DNA of 64,000 bases from Methylocystis sp. GTDB lineage: Bacteria > Pseudomonadota > Alphaproteobacteria > Rhizobiales > Beijerinckiaceae. Of the stretch, positions 55,581-64,000 are shown piece by piece. The DNA lies in contig JALHNQ010000003.1 of NCBI GenBank assembly GCA_022843405.1, positions 1 through 64,000 of the forward strand, given 5' to 3'. The notes under the pieces are model-generated. The model saw nothing but the letters and a program-made list of their open reading frames with translations. It ran no database searches and was not told where the DNA came from. Within the stretch, counting starts at the first letter, position 1. Every line of letters starts with the position of its first letter. Position numbers and translations under genes: made by a program.

Positions 55581-56740
55581 GCGCTGAGCCAGGCCTCCAG
55601 CCGGGCGACGCCCTCGCGCAGGTCGGCTTCCGGCCCCGCGTAGGAAATCCGCAGCGTCTTCGCGCCCCGGCGCGGATCGAAGTCGAGGCCGGGCGTCGTC
55701 GCGACGCCGGCCTCATGCAGCATTCGACGACAGAATGCGATTGAGTCGTCGGTGAATCGCGACACGTCAGCATAAATGTAGAAGGCGCCGTCAGGCGGCG
55801 CGAATTTGTCCATTCCCAGTCGGGGAAGGCGATCGAGCAGGAATGCCCGGTTTCGCCCGTAGACCGTGCGGTTCGCCTCCAATTCGTCGCTTGCATCGAA
55901 AGCGGCGAGGGCCGCCCGCTGCGATAGGGTCGGCGCGCAGATCGCGAGCGACTGCTGCAGGCGCTCGAGCGGACGGATCAGCGCGGCAGGCGCCGCCAGC
56001 CAGCCGAGCCGCCAGCCGGTCATCGCATAATATTTCGAGAAGGAATTGATGACGAGCGCGCGATTCGAGAAGCGCAGCGCGGTTTCGGCGCGCGTCTCAT
56101 ATTCGAGCCCGTGATAGATTTCGTCGGAGACAAGGACGATACCGGCTTCCTCGCAAAAGGCGCAGATTCGCGCCAATTCCTCGCGCGCAATCATCGCGCC
56201 GGTCGGATTGGCCGGACTCATGCAGAGCGCACCGTGAAGCTTTCGCTCGCGATGGGCGGCTTCAAGCATCGCGGCGGTAGGCCCAAAGCGCGTTTCGTCG
56301 CCGACGTCGAGCAGGACCGGCTCCAGGCCAAGCGCGGACAGAATATTCGCATAAGCCGGATAACCTGGCGTGGTGACGGCGATGCGCGACCCTTGGTCGA
56401 ATGCGGCGAGAAAGGCGATGAGAAAGCCGCCGGACGAGCCTGTCGTGACGATGACGCGGTCGGGCGCGACGTCGACGCCATAGCGCTCGCTATAGTGACG
56501 CGCGATGCGCACGCGAAGCGCAGCTTCGCCGAGCGCTTCGCCATAGCCGATCGCGCCGTGGCGCAGCGACTCAATGGCTGCCTCGCGCACACAGAGCGGG
56601 GCGGGGACTCCCGGCTCGCCCAGCTCCAGATGGATGATGCTGCGGCCGGCGCGCTCCAACGCTTTGGCGTCGCGCAGCACGTCCATGGCCATGAACGGCG
56701 CGATATCTGATCGGCGAGAAGGAGACAGAGGCAGTTTCAT
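55577..56740 (-). CDS. Class I/II PLP-dependent aminotransferase
   Basis: Aminotransferase of 387 residues. The PLP lysine is Lys236 in NSFSKYYAMTGWRLGW. The glycine loop is TTGSSGGF, and the Asn and Asp of the PLP site are in SPANPTGAMI and VLVSDEIYHGLEY; Arg of the C-terminal RISYAG binds the substrate carboxylate. Its type resembles AspC/AlaT-like subgroup I-gamma. The amino donor is not deducible. It ends 4 bp inside the convergent rne stop. Confidence 0.9.
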   Translation of the reverse strand: MKLPLSPSRRSDIAPFMAMDVLRDAKALERAGRSIIHLELGEPGVPAPLCVREAAIESLRHGAIGYGEALGEAALRVRIARHYSERYGVDVAPDRVIVTTGSSGGFLIAFLAAFDQGSRIAVTTPGYPAYANILSALGLEPVLLDVGDETRFGPTAAMLEAAHRERKLHGALCMSPANPTGAMIAREELARICAFCEEAGIVLVSDEIYHGLEYETRAETALRFSNRALVINSFSKYYAMTGWRLGWLAAPAALIRPLERLQQSLAICAPTLSQRAALAAFDASDELEANRTVYGRNRAFLLDRLPRLGMDKFAPPDGAFYIYADVSRFTDDSIAFCRRMLHEAGVATTPGLDFDPRRGAKTLRISYAGPEADLREGVARLEAWLSA

Positions 56741-56842
56741 GCAAAGGTTCTATTGCCAATCTCGCTCGGGCGCACGCTTTCGCCGCAGCGCGCCATATTA
56801 TCTTGGCGGCGCGAATCGCGCAGAGCATGTCAAGGAGCCGTC

Positions 56843-57184
56843 GTGGCCGCGAGCCGTGATTTCCGGCGCATCGCTATGTCTCTCGAAGGAACGAGCGAAG
56901 CGCCGCATTTCGATAGAACCGCCTTCAAGGCCGTCCGGATCTACGCGACTCTCGCCGCCGACGGGTTGACGGCGAATGTGAAATTCCTTCCAGACGAGCA
57001 GGCGTTCAAATGCATGATGGCGCCGCAGGCGTTTGCGCCAGTTCCCAACGCCTGGGGGCGGCAGGGATGGACGACGATCTCGCTTAAGGCGATCGACGGC
57101 GTCGAATTGCAGGCCGCGCTTGAATTGGCTTGGCGCCACGCCACAAAGAAAACGACCACAAAGAAAAACAAATGTACGAATTAA
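56843..57184 (+). CDS. MmcQ/YjbR family DNA-binding-like protein
   Basis: Protein of 113 residues with the YjbR/MmcQ pattern: DFRRIAMSLEGTSEAPHFDR at the start, ANVKFLPDEQAF in the middle, and NAWGRQGWTTISL then LELAWRHAT at the end. The fold is CyaY-like; function is undefined. The start is a GTG at 56843 with AAGGAG five bases upstream, which restores the family N-terminus; a start at the later ATG 56876 would cut it. The Lys/Thr-rich tail overlaps the next gene by 13 bp. Confidence 0.82.
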   Translation: MAASRDFRRIAMSLEGTSEAPHFDRTAFKAVRIYATLAADGLTANVKFLPDEQAFKCMMAPQAFAPVPNAWGRQGWTTISLKAIDGVELQAALELAWRHATKKTTTKKNKCTN

Positions 57185-58488
57185 CCGCCGCCGAGCTGAT
57201 CCAAAGACTGTCGATCGCTCTGGCGATCGGTCTGCTCATCGGCATCGAACGAGGTTGGGTTGCGCGCGGCGAGGCGGAAGGCGAGCGCGCCGCCGGTCTG
57301 CGCACGCTTGGGCTCGCCGGCCTGCTTGGCGGCGTGTGGGGCGCAATCGTTCAGCCTTACGGCGCTTCGGGCATGATCGCTTTGGCGATCGCCTTCGTTT
57401 TCGTCGGCGCATTGATCGGCGCCTATCGCTATCGCGAAAACGTGCATGACGAGACCTTTGGCGCGACGACCGCCGTCGCGGTCTTGCTTGCCTTCTCGCT
57501 CGGGGCCTTCGCGGTCATCGGCGACATTCAGGCGGCCGTCGCGGCGGCGGTCGCGACGACGGCGATCCTGGCGCTCAAGACGTTCTTGCATGGGTTCGTC
57601 GAGCGCATCACCTGGGACGAGCTGCGCTCCGGTTTGGCGCTGCTCGTCATGAGCTTCATCCTGCTTCCGGTTCTGCCCAATCGCGCCATCGACCCTTGGG
57701 ACGCAGTGAATCCTTTCGAATTGTGGCTGATGACCGTGCTGATCGGCGCGATTTCCTTCGCCGGCTATATCGCCGTAAGGCTGATCGGCTACCGCCGCGG
57801 CGTCGCTGTCGCCGGCATGGCGGGAGGGCTCGCGTCATCGACGGCCGCGACGGCGGCGATGTCCCGGCTGGCCCGCGAACAACCCTCGCAAATGGGCGCT
57901 TGCGCGGCGGGCGCGATCTTCGCGAATGCGATCATGGCGCCGCGCGTTCTCGCGGTTGTCGCCGTCATCAACCCGACGCTTGCCTGGCGCCTGGCGGCGC
58001 CGGTCATTGCGGCCGGCGTTCTTTTTGCGCTCGCGGGCGTTTTTCTGCTGCGGCGAAGCGCCAGCGAGCGTCCGGGGGAATCGAGCAGCCTCGCCGTCGC
58101 CAATCCGCTCGATCTTGTCGCGGTGCTGAAATTCGGCGCGCTGCTCGCGACGGTGATGGTCCTGTCGCGGCTGGCGACTCATTTTGCAGGAAGCGCTGGC
58201 GCTTATGCGCTGGCGGTCATTTCCGGCATCGTCGACGTCGACGCGATTGCGCTCACCATGGCGCGGCTCGGCGCATCCGAGATCGGCCCAGGGGCGGCGG
58301 CGGGCGCCGTCCTGCTGGCGCTGCTTTCGAACACCGCGTCAAAGATCGTGATGGGATCAGTGATCGGCGGCGCCGGGATGGGGCGCCGGCTCGCCGCCGC
58401 TTCGATTCTCGCCGTCGCCGGCGCCCTCGCGGCGCTGTGGCTGTCGGGCTTCGCCGGCCTTCCGGACTCGCTCACACGGCCGCGGTGA
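57172..58488 (+). CDS. MgtC/DUF4010 family membrane protein
   Basis: Polytopic inner-membrane protein of 438 residues with about twelve helices. The N-terminal quarter is MgtC/SapB-like ([17 protein letters not shown] and [17 protein letters not shown]), and the rest is DUF4010. Such proteins are often annotated in Mg2+ or stress physiology, but the transported species is unknown. The ATG at 57172 lies inside the end of the MmcQ gene, which suggests translational coupling. Its 3' end overlaps the convergent trxA by 17 bp. Confidence 0.87.
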   Translation: MYELTAAELIQRLSIALAIGLLIGIERGWVARGEAEGERAAGLRTLGLAGLLGGVWGAIVQPYGASGMIALAIAFVFVGALIGAYRYRENVHDETFGATTAVAVLLAFSLGAFAVIGDIQAAVAAAVATTAILALKTFLHGFVERITWDELRSGLALLVMSFILLPVLPNRAIDPWDAVNPFELWLMTVLIGAISFAGYIAVRLIGYRRGVAVAGMAGGLASSTAATAAMSRLAREQPSQMGACAAGAIFANAIMAPRVLAVVAVINPTLAWRLAAPVIAAGVLFALAGVFLLRRSASERPGESSSLAVANPLDLVAVLKFGALLATVMVLSRLATHFAGSAGAYALAVISGIVDVDAIALTMARLGASEIGPGAAAGAVLLALLSNTASKIVMGSVIGGAGMGRRLAAASILAVAGALAALWLSGFAGLPDSLTRPR

Positions 58489-58792
58489 TCCACCGCGACA
58501 ATTCGCCCTTGGGGGCAGCGCCGACCTTTTGCGCGGCGGCCTTTCCGTCCTTGAAGAGAATGAGCGTCGGAATCGAGCGTATGCCGAGCTTGCTCGCCAC
58601 GGCGGGGTTTTCGTCGATGTTGAGCTTGACGACTTTGATCTTTCCCTTCATTTCCGCGGCGATTTCTTCGAGCGCCGGGGCGATCATGCGGCAGGGACCG
58701 CACCACTCCGCCCAAAAATCGACAACGACCGGCTCGGCGGATTTGAGCACCTCCTGTTCGAAAGTCGCGTCGGTGATTTTCTGAGTGCTCAT
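58472..58792 (-). CDS. trxA: Thioredoxin
   Basis: Cytoplasmic disulfide reductase of 106 residues. The active site is WCGPC with Cys31 and Cys34, the cis-Pro lies in RSIPTLILF, and the buried Asp is in VVDFWAEW. The open frame upstream to 59224 runs through the structured non-coding region and is not translated sequence. It may share the transcript of pccB or have its own promoter after the terminator at 58961. Confidence 0.96.
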   Translation of the reverse strand: MSTQKITDATFEQEVLKSAEPVVVDFWAEWCGPCRMIAPALEEIAAEMKGKIKVVKLNIDENPAVASKLGIRSIPTLILFKDGKAAAQKVGAAPKGELSRWITAAV

Positions 58793-58944
58793 GGCCGGCC
58801 TTTCATTGGGAGATTTTTTGGGAAGACTTGCGCGGAAAGTAGGAACCGGGTCATCGCCCGTCAAGGCGAGGGCCTCGGCGTACCGGTTCGGGCCAATGGC
58901 GGATGGGCTCCGCCACGTCGAAGTTTCTTTAATATTTAGGTCGC

Positions 58945-59215
58945 AAGGCGATAAAAACACAAAGAGCGGGGATGGCGTCTCGCCGCTCCCCGCTCTTTGG
59001 CACCCTGTCCTTAACCGAACTGAAACGCCATGCTCCGAAGTCTTAAGTCGCTCCGATAGCCTGTTCGCGGACTCATGTCCGAGCCTCGGCGAACCACGTA
59101 CTGTTCGGCGTCCTCCCCGACTTGGACCGTAGCTGGGCCTAATTCCTGCGACGCATTCGACGCTTAGGCTCTTACCCAACCAACCTGGCGAGCGAACACT
59201 ATGACAAAACGAGCA
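58945..59215 (-). ncRNA. Candidate structured small RNA or leader
   Basis: On the minus strand, in order: a stem GCCTAA/TTAGGC (59137-59169); a stem around 59094-59135 with CGGTCC pairing GGAC-CCG; a stem GTTCGC/GCGAAC enclosing GGAC ATGA GTCC (59063-59094); then a GC-rich terminator with a T run (58955-58998). No protein frame fits. tmRNA, RNase P RNA, SRP RNA and 5S rRNA signatures were looked for and not found; 6S RNA cannot be excluded. Boundaries are approximate. It could be an independent sRNA or an attenuator for trxA. Confidence 0.5.
58955..58998 (-). terminator. Intrinsic terminator of the candidate sRNA
   Basis: Arms AAAGAGCGGGG and CCCCGCTCTTT (58961-58998) with an inner GGCG/CGCC stem, followed on the minus strand by GTGTTTTTA. 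One of the strongest terminators in the window. Confidence 0.85.
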
Positions 59216-59350
59216 GCCTGTCACTTCAAAAATGATGCAGTTTGGCGAATTTTGTGATGCGGCGCCGACGTTTTAGGCGACAGTCTCGGCGGCGTCAGAT
59301 TGACGCAGCGCGGTGCATTGGGGACGGCCGGCGGGCGCCGCTGCGGCGCG

Positions 59351-60886
59351 TCACAACGGAATATTGTCGTGCTTCTTCCATGGATTTTCGAGTTCCTTGT
59401 GACGCAGCAGCGCAAGCGCGCGCCCGATTCGTTTGCGCGTCAAACGGGGCATGATCACTTCGTCGATGTAGCCGCGCTCGGCAGCGACGAACGGCGACAG
59501 GAAGCGGTCTTCATATTCCTTGGTGCGCTGAGCGATCTTCTCGGGATCGCCGAGGTCGGAGCGGAAAATAATTTCGACCGCGCCCTTCGCGCCCATGACG
59601 GCGATCTGCGCCGACGGCCAAGCGTAATTGACGTCGCCGCGAAGATGTTTCGACGCCATGACGTCATAGGCGCCGCCGAACGCCTTGCGTGTGATGAGGG
59701 TCACCTTCGGCACTGTCGCTTCGGCGTAAGCGAACAGCAGTTTCGCGCCATGCTTGATGAGACCGCCATATTCCTGCGCGGTGCCGGGTAGAAATCCCGG
59801 CACGTCGACGAAAGTGACGATCGGAATGTTGAAGCAGTCGCAAAAACGCACGAAGCGCGCCGCCTTCTTGGAGGCGTCGATGTCGAGCACGCCGGCGAGC
59901 ACGAGAGGCTGGTTGGCGACGAAGCCGACCGTACGCCCTTCGATGCGACCGAAGCCGACCACCATGTTGCGCGCGTGCGCTTCCTGGATTTCGAAGAAGT
60001 CGGCCTCGTCGACGACCTTATGGATGAGCTCCTTGACGTCGTAGGGTTTGTTGGGATTGTCCGGAATGATCGTGTCGAGCGAATCATCGACGCGATCGAC
60101 TTCGTCGAAAGCCGGCCATTCCGGCGCCTCCTCCTGATTGGACGACGGGAGAAAATCAATCAGCCGCCGCATCTGCAGCAGCGCTTCGACGTCATTGTCG
60201 TAGGCGCGGTCGGCGATCGAACTCTTGGTTGTATGCACCGAAGCGCCGCCAAGTTCTTCCGCCGTCACGGTCTCGTTCGTCACGGTCTTCACGACGTCCG
60301 GTCCGGTGACGAACATGTAGCTCGTGTCGCGCACCATGAAGATGAAATCCGTCATCGCCGGCGAATAGACGTCGCCGCCGGCGCAAGGGCCCATGATCAC
60401 CGAGATTTGCGGAATGACGCCGGAGGCCAGCACATTGCGCTGGAAGACTTCGCCATAGCCGCCGAGCGCCGCGACGCCTTCCTGAATGCGCGCGCCGCCA
60501 GCGTCGAAGAGGCCGATGATCGGCGCGCGATTCTTGAGCGCCATGTCCTGCAGCTTGGTGATTTTTTGCGCGTGAGTCTCCGACAGAGAGCCGCCGAAGA
60601 CGGTGAAGTCCTTGGCGAAGACGAAGACGGCGCGGCCGTTGACGGTGCCCCAGCCGGTGACGACGCCGTCGCCCGAGATTTTCTCGCCCCGATCCATCCC
60701 GAAATCGGTGCAGCGATGCGCGACGAACATGTCGAACTCTTCGAACGATTCGTGATCGAGCAGAAGTTCGATTCGCTCTCGCGCGGTGAGCTTGCCACGA
60801 GCATGCTGCGCTTCGATGCGCTTCTGTCCGCCGCCCAGCCGCGCGGACGCGCGTCGCTGTTCGAGCCCGTCGAGAATATGTTTCAT
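59351..60886 (-). CDS. pccB: Propionyl-CoA (acyl-CoA) carboxylase beta subunit
   Basis: Carboxyltransferase subunit that moves CO2 from carboxybiotin to propionyl-CoA, giving methylmalonyl-CoA. The protein has 511 residues, the PccB length. Start [20 protein letters not shown]; the acyl-CoA oxyanion loops are visible as [17 protein letters not shown] and [12 protein letters not shown], and the biotin-side loops as [20 protein letters not shown] and [10 protein letters not shown]. The frame opens at 60946; the ATG at 60886 is the family start. The alpha subunit is not in the window. Confidence 0.93.
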   Translation of the reverse strand: MKHILDGLEQRRASARLGGGQKRIEAQHARGKLTARERIELLLDHESFEEFDMFVAHRCTDFGMDRGEKISGDGVVTGWGTVNGRAVFVFAKDFTVFGGSLSETHAQKITKLQDMALKNRAPIIGLFDAGGARIQEGVAALGGYGEVFQRNVLASGVIPQISVIMGPCAGGDVYSPAMTDFIFMVRDTSYMFVTGPDVVKTVTNETVTAEELGGASVHTTKSSIADRAYDNDVEALLQMRRLIDFLPSSNQEEAPEWPAFDEVDRVDDSLDTIIPDNPNKPYDVKELIHKVVDEADFFEIQEAHARNMVVGFGRIEGRTVGFVANQPLVLAGVLDIDASKKAARFVRFCDCFNIPIVTFVDVPGFLPGTAQEYGGLIKHGAKLLFAYAEATVPKVTLITRKAFGGAYDVMASKHLRGDVNYAWPSAQIAVMGAKGAVEIIFRSDLGDPEKIAQRTKEYEDRFLSPFVAAERGYIDEVIMPRLTRKRIGRALALLRHKELENPWKKHDNIPL

Positions 60887-60926
60887 GTCTTGGCCTGTTG
60901 CTGATGATGACTGATGTCGAGCGCGG

Positions 60927-61589
60927 CTAGAGACTGCGCGAGCCAAGCCGCCAGCGCGCGATGTCGGCGCCGGTCAACATGTAAAGCCTGTCGGGCGACG
61001 TCCGCTCGGCGAGCTTCACGAGTTCGGTGCTGATGCCCATCATCGCCGCATAGCGCGAGAGCGTCTGGAGCATGCCGCCATCGTCCAAATTGCGTTCGCG
61101 AACGAATCCGCCCTCGGCGATGTCGAAATTCGTCGAATAATTGAACATGCGGTGCACGCCGACGCTGCTTTGCGCCGGGATGACGCGCTTCCTGCCGCCC
61201 ATCAGCGCGTAGACGCAGGCCGAATAGCAGCGGCCCGAAACAAGCGCCATCGTGCGCGATTGATCTGATGCGGGACGGGCGACGATCACGGCCATGCCGA
61301 GCTTGCGGAGGGCTTGGCCGAATTCCATCGAGGCGACGACCTTGCCGCCGGGCGAGTCGAGCAGCACAATTCCGCGCACATTGCCCCCGCGGGCGTTTTC
61401 GCGCACGAAGGCGAGAAAGGCGTCGGGCGTCGCTTCGCCGATTTCGCCTTGCGCCGCGATCACCTGCGGGCAACTGGCGCCGCAGCCGCCCGAATTCAGG
61501 CCGACGACGCGAAAGCTCATTTCCTCGGCGCGCGCGGATGAGGCGGCGGCGACGCACAGAGCGAGCAGGACGGTTTTGATCAGTTTCAT
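60927..61589 (-). CDS. Periplasmic ClpP-fold protein (COG3904-like)
   Basis: Exported protein of 220 residues with a signal peptide ending SARAEE (residue about 21). The ClpP/crotonase-like fold shows [16 protein letters not shown], then [14 protein letters not shown] with the likely nucleophile region around Ser123, and His146 in VGVHRMF. COG3904 proteins are predicted periplasmic and uncharacterised; protease activity is unproven. The frame extends upstream through the tRNA; the ATG at 61589 is the start. Confidence 0.83.
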   Translation of the reverse strand: MKLIKTVLLALCVAAASSARAEEMSFRVVGLNSGGCGASCPQVIAAQGEIGEATPDAFLAFVRENARGGNVRGIVLLDSPGGKVVASMEFGQALRKLGMAVIVARPASDQSRTMALVSGRCYSACVYALMGGRKRVIPAQSSVGVHRMFNYSTNFDIAEGGFVRERNLDDGGMLQTLSRYAAMMGISTELVKLAERTSPDRLYMLTGADIARWRLGSRSL

Positions 61590-61636
61590 CCAGGCGGCCT
61601 TCTTTGGTCCGAGCAGCCTAAAGCGAATTCCGGCGC

Positions 61637-61712
61637 TGGTGGGCGGTGACGGTCTCGAACCGCCGACCCTCTCGGTGTAAACGAGATGCTCTACCAACTG
61701 AGCTAACCGCCC
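61637..61712 (-). tRNA. tRNA-Val (UAC)
   Basis: A 76-base cloverleaf including the encoded CCA. The acceptor stem GGGCGGT/ACCGCCC, D-loop AGCTCAGTTGGTAGAGC, anticodon stem CTCGT with loop TTTACAC (anticodon TAC) and T-arm GGTTCGAGACC are all present. Reads valine codons GUA and by wobble others. Confidence 0.97.
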
Positions 61713-61774
61713 CTAACAACGCGACATGCGGCCTGCGCGGTTTTAAGGGCGGGGTCGGCGCGAAGCAAGCCGGA

Positions 61775-61807
61775 TCAAAAACGACGGCCGCCGGGATGCC
61801 GACGGCC
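61775..61807 (-). terminator. hupB terminator
   Basis: On the minus strand GGCCGTCGG, loop CATC, CCGGCGGCC, then GTCGTTTTTGATC. It starts about 55 bp after the hupB stop. Confidence 0.8.
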
Positions 61808-61862
61808 ATCGTGCGAAGTTCTGGAAAAACGCCTGCGACGCCAGCGTCTCCCGGCGCCGGAG

Positions 61863-62144
61863 CTATTTGGCTTTATTGAGCGAGGCTTTCAGCGTCGCGC
61901 CAGGCTTGAAACGGGCGCTCTTCGACGCTGGAATCTTGATCTCTTCGCCGGTCGCCGGATTGCGGCCCTTGCCGGCCGCGCGCTTCTTGACCGAAAAGGT
62001 GCCGAAGCCGACGAGGCGGACGTCGTCGCCCTTCTTGAGGGCCTTGGTGATGCCGTCGATGACGGCGTCGATGGCGGCGGCCGCCGCCGCTTTCGAGCTG
62101 TCCGTCTCGTTCGCGACGTGCTCGACGAGTTCCAGTTTGTTCAT
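61863..62144 (-). CDS. hupB: DNA-binding protein HU
   Basis: Nucleoid-associated protein of 93 residues that bends and compacts DNA. The family core is clear: MNKLELVEHVANETDSSKAA, the FGTFSVKKRAAGKGRNPATG arm with Pro of the intercalating tip, and KSARFKPGATLK. The ATG at 62144 follows GGAAGGA. It lies downstream of lon, as in many proteobacteria, with its own terminator. Confidence 0.97.
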   Translation of the reverse strand: MNKLELVEHVANETDSSKAAAAAAIDAVIDGITKALKKGDDVRLVGFGTFSVKKRAAGKGRNPATGEEIKIPASKSARFKPGATLKASLNKAK

Positions 62145-62473
62145 GGCTTTTGTCCTTCCGTTTCGCTGCGAGGCGCCCGGCGTAGAATGCGTGACCTCGA
62201 ATCGGCGTTGCGCAGCGATGGCGAGTGTTGGTCGCGAATCGCAGGAAATGCAAGGGATACCGGCCGCCAAAGGCGCAGAATCGCTGGATTCCCGGGGGAA
62301 ACGACCGCCGCGCCGCGAAAAATTGATGCGTTCCGTGGGTTGCGGCCCACGCATCGGGGCTTAGAACGAGTATAATTCCGCCAGGGCTAGAACGAAAAGA
62401 GCCCCGCCGGAAGGCAGGGCTCTCAAACCATTCGCCGGACGTCAGGCTGCATTCAGGCGGAACGCGCCGCGCG
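62145..62473. other. lon-hupB intergenic region
   Basis: 329 bp containing the lon terminator and the hupB promoter. TATAATT near 62371 lies on the plus strand and may be chance. No gene is seen. Confidence 0.5.
62395..62423 (-). terminator. lon terminator
   Basis: On the minus strand AGAGCCCTGCC, loop TTCC, GGCGGGGCTCT, then TTTTCG. About 50 bp after the lon stop. Confidence 0.85.
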
Positions 62474-64000
62474 CTAATGCGCGCGCACGCCCGACCCGTC
62501 GTCATCGCTGATGGCGGCGTTGTGCTTGGCGATGGCGGCGGCGTCTTCCCGCCATTCGATCGGCGTCGGCTGGGAGACGAGCGCGTGTCGCAGCACCTCG
62601 TCCATGCGCGCAACCGGGACGATCTCCAGGCCGTTCTTCACCGCGTCGGGGATTTCCGCCAGATCCTTGGCGTTCTCCTCGGGGATCAGCACCTTCTTCA
62701 AGCCGCCGCGCAAGGCCGCCAGCAGCTTTTCCTTCAAGCCGCCGATCGGCAGCACCCGGCCGCGCAAAGTGATCTCGCCGGTCATGGCGATGTCGCGCTT
62801 GACGGGAATGCCGGTGATGATCGAGACGATGGCGGTCGCCATCGCCACGCCCGCCGACGGCCCATCCTTGGGCGTCGCGCCTTCCGGCACGTGCACATGG
62901 AAGTCGCGGCGATCGAAGATCGGCGGTTCGACGCCAAAGTCGACGGCGCGCGAGCGCACATAGGACGCCGCCGCTGAAATCGACTCTTTCATCACGTCGC
63001 GCAGATTGCCGGTGACCGTCATCTTGCCCTTGCCGGGCATCATGACACCTTCGATCGTCAGCAATTCGCCGCCGACCTCGGTCCAGGCAAGTCCCGTCAC
63101 GACGCCGACCTGATCTTCGAGTTCGGCCTCGCCATAGCGGAATTTCGGCACGCCGAGATAATCCGAGAGATTCTCGTTGGTGACGACGATCTTCTCCTTC
63201 TTCTTGAGGAGAATTTCCTTCACCGCCTTGCGCGCCAGATTGGAGATTTCGCGCTCCAGATTGCGCACGCCCGCTTCGCGCGTGTAGCGGCGGATGAGCG
63301 TGAGCAGCCCGTCGTCGTCGATCATCCATTCTTCAGGCGCAAGGCCATGCTTATGCACCGCGTTGGGGATGAGGTGCCTGCGCGCGATCTCGGCCTTCTC
63401 GCTTTCCGTGTAGCCGGCGATGCGGATGATTTCCATACGATCCATCAGCGGCGGCGGAATGTTGAGCGTATTCGCCGTCGTGACGAACATCACGTTCGAA
63501 AGGTCGTAGTCGACCTCGAGGTAATGGTCGTTGAACGTGGCGTTCTGCTCAGGGTCCAACACTTCGAGCAGGGCCGATGACGGATCGCCGCGGAAGTCCA
63601 TGCCCATCTTGTCGATCTCGTCGAGCAGGAAGAGCGGATTGGACGTCTTCGCCTTGCGCATCGACTGGATGATCTTGCCGGGCATCGAGCCGATATAGGT
63701 GCGCCGATGTCCGCGGATTTCCGCTTCGTCGCGCACGCCGCCAAGCGACATGCGCACGAATTCGCGGCCCGTGGCCTTGGCGATCGACTTGCCAAGCGAG
63801 GTCTTGCCGACGCCGGGCGGGCCGACGAGGCAGAGGATCGGGCCGGTCAGCTTGTTGGCGCGACTCTGCACGGCGAGATATTCAAGGATACGCTCCTTGA
63901 CCTTCTCGAGGCCGAAATGCTCGGCGTCGAGCACGGCCTCCGCCTGCCCGAGATCACGCTTCACCTTGGAGCGCTTGCCCCATGGGATCGACAGGATCCA
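62474..64000 (-). CDS. lon: ATP-dependent protease Lon, 5' end outside the window
   Basis: Cytoplasmic AAA+ serine protease that degrades misfolded and regulatory proteins. The C-terminal 508 residues are present; the frame is open to the window edge, reading [15 protein letters not shown] near the edge, so the substrate-binding N-domain is cut off. Walker [10 protein letters not shown], Walker [11 protein letters not shown] and the Ser-Lys dyad (DGPSAGVAM and GLKEKLLAA) are intact. hupB follows. Confidence 0.97.
   Translation of the reverse strand, partial: WILSIPWGKRSKVKRDLGQAEAVLDAEHFGLEKVKERILEYLAVQSRANKLTGPILCLVGPPGVGKTSLGKSIAKATGREFVRMSLGGVRDEAEIRGHRRTYIGSMPGKIIQSMRKAKTSNPLFLLDEIDKMGMDFRGDPSSALLEVLDPEQNATFNDHYLEVDYDLSNVMFVTTANTLNIPPPLMDRMEIIRIAGYTESEKAEIARRHLIPNAVHKHGLAPEEWMIDDDGLLTLIRRYTREAGVRNLEREISNLARKAVKEILLKKKEKIVVTNENLSDYLGVPKFRYGEAELEDQVGVVTGLAWTEVGGELLTIEGVMMPGKGKMTVTGNLRDVMKESISAAASYVRSRAVDFGVEPPIFDRRDFHVHVPEGATPKDGPSAGVAMATAIVSIITGIPVKRDIAMTGEITLRGRVLPIGGLKEKLLAALRGGLKKVLIPEENAKDLAEIPDAVKNGLEIVPVARMDEVLRHALVSQPTPIEWREDAAAIAKHNAAISDDDGSGVRAH

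Larger units (their letters stand above)
58793..59350. other. Long intergenic region between pccB and trxA
   Basis: 558 bp with lower GC than the neighbours. It contains consecutive hairpins and a strong terminator on the minus strand (see the ncRNA entry). Open frames crossing it have no family signature. Confidence 0.6.

Noticed and set aside
58945..59215. tmRNA, RNase P RNA or SRP RNA between pccB and trxA
   Set aside because: No tag-peptide frame, no GGTTCGA-type T-arm with CCA, no RNase P conserved regions and no SRP tetraloop region were found.
58793..59224. N-terminal extension of thioredoxin
   Set aside because: It would translate through the terminator and hairpins; thioredoxin is complete from 58792.

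Overview
The window is GC-rich DNA (roughly 64-65 % by eye) from an alphaproteobacterium, most likely Hyphomicrobiales (Rhizobiales). The gene pairings point there: heparinase-like protein followed by purH, ptsP followed by prfA, amiC followed by mrcA and opposed to rne, nth opposed to a DUF2244 gene, and RNase E with a large acidic insertion in its S1 domain. Dispersed intergenic palindromes of the rhizobial type (GTGGGAACCGG, GAGCGCGCTC, CATTGCGAGCG motifs) agree. A methanotroph such as Methylocystis or Methylosinus is plausible, but nothing in the window proves it.

Layout. 1-6.7 kb: 3' end of an L,D-transpeptidase, a leftward ABC-importer operon with a GNAT gene, then a membrane alpha/beta hydrolase and a DUF6790-type membrane protein. 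7-12.5 kb: parE, an HWE histidine kinase, DUF2252, mutT and a lipoprotein. 12.9-21.2 kb: argJ, a parvulin foldase, glnE, a DUF815 ATPase, a secreted Cys-rich protein, nth and DUF2244. 21.2-27.4 kb: an orphan small gene behind a 14-bp tandem array, gloA, a CDF transporter, xseB, a DUF2235 hydrolase, a transglutaminase-like peptidase and a gamma-carbonic-anhydrase-like protein. 27.5-41 kb: heparinase-like, purH, two small secreted proteins, prfA, ptsP, a large EAL protein with a degenerate GGDEF domain, and ligA.

41.1-45.4 kb is the most distinctive segment. Four leftward genes encode an alpha-oxoamine synthase like serine palmitoyltransferase, a GNAT-like acyltransferase resembling bacterial ceramide synthase, a DES1-type sphingolipid desaturase and a fatty-acid/sterol hydroxylase. 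Together they read as a pathway for desaturated, hydroxylated (dihydro)ceramides.

45.5-64 kb: ccmA and ccmB split by a repeat, an ECHDC3-like crotonase, mrcA, amiC, rne, an aminotransferase, an MmcQ/YjbR protein overlapping a MgtC/DUF4010 membrane protein, trxA, a structured intergenic region ending in a strong terminator (candidate non-coding RNA), pccB, a ClpP-fold periplasmic protein, tRNA-Val(UAC), hupB and the 3' part of lon.

Most of the window is housekeeping chromosome. There is no phage, transposase or CRISPR array. Long ORFs antisense to real genes are common because of the GC content and were left out. Start codons were chosen from ribosome-binding sites, overlaps and family length. 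All assignments come from motifs and context read by eye, without database searches.
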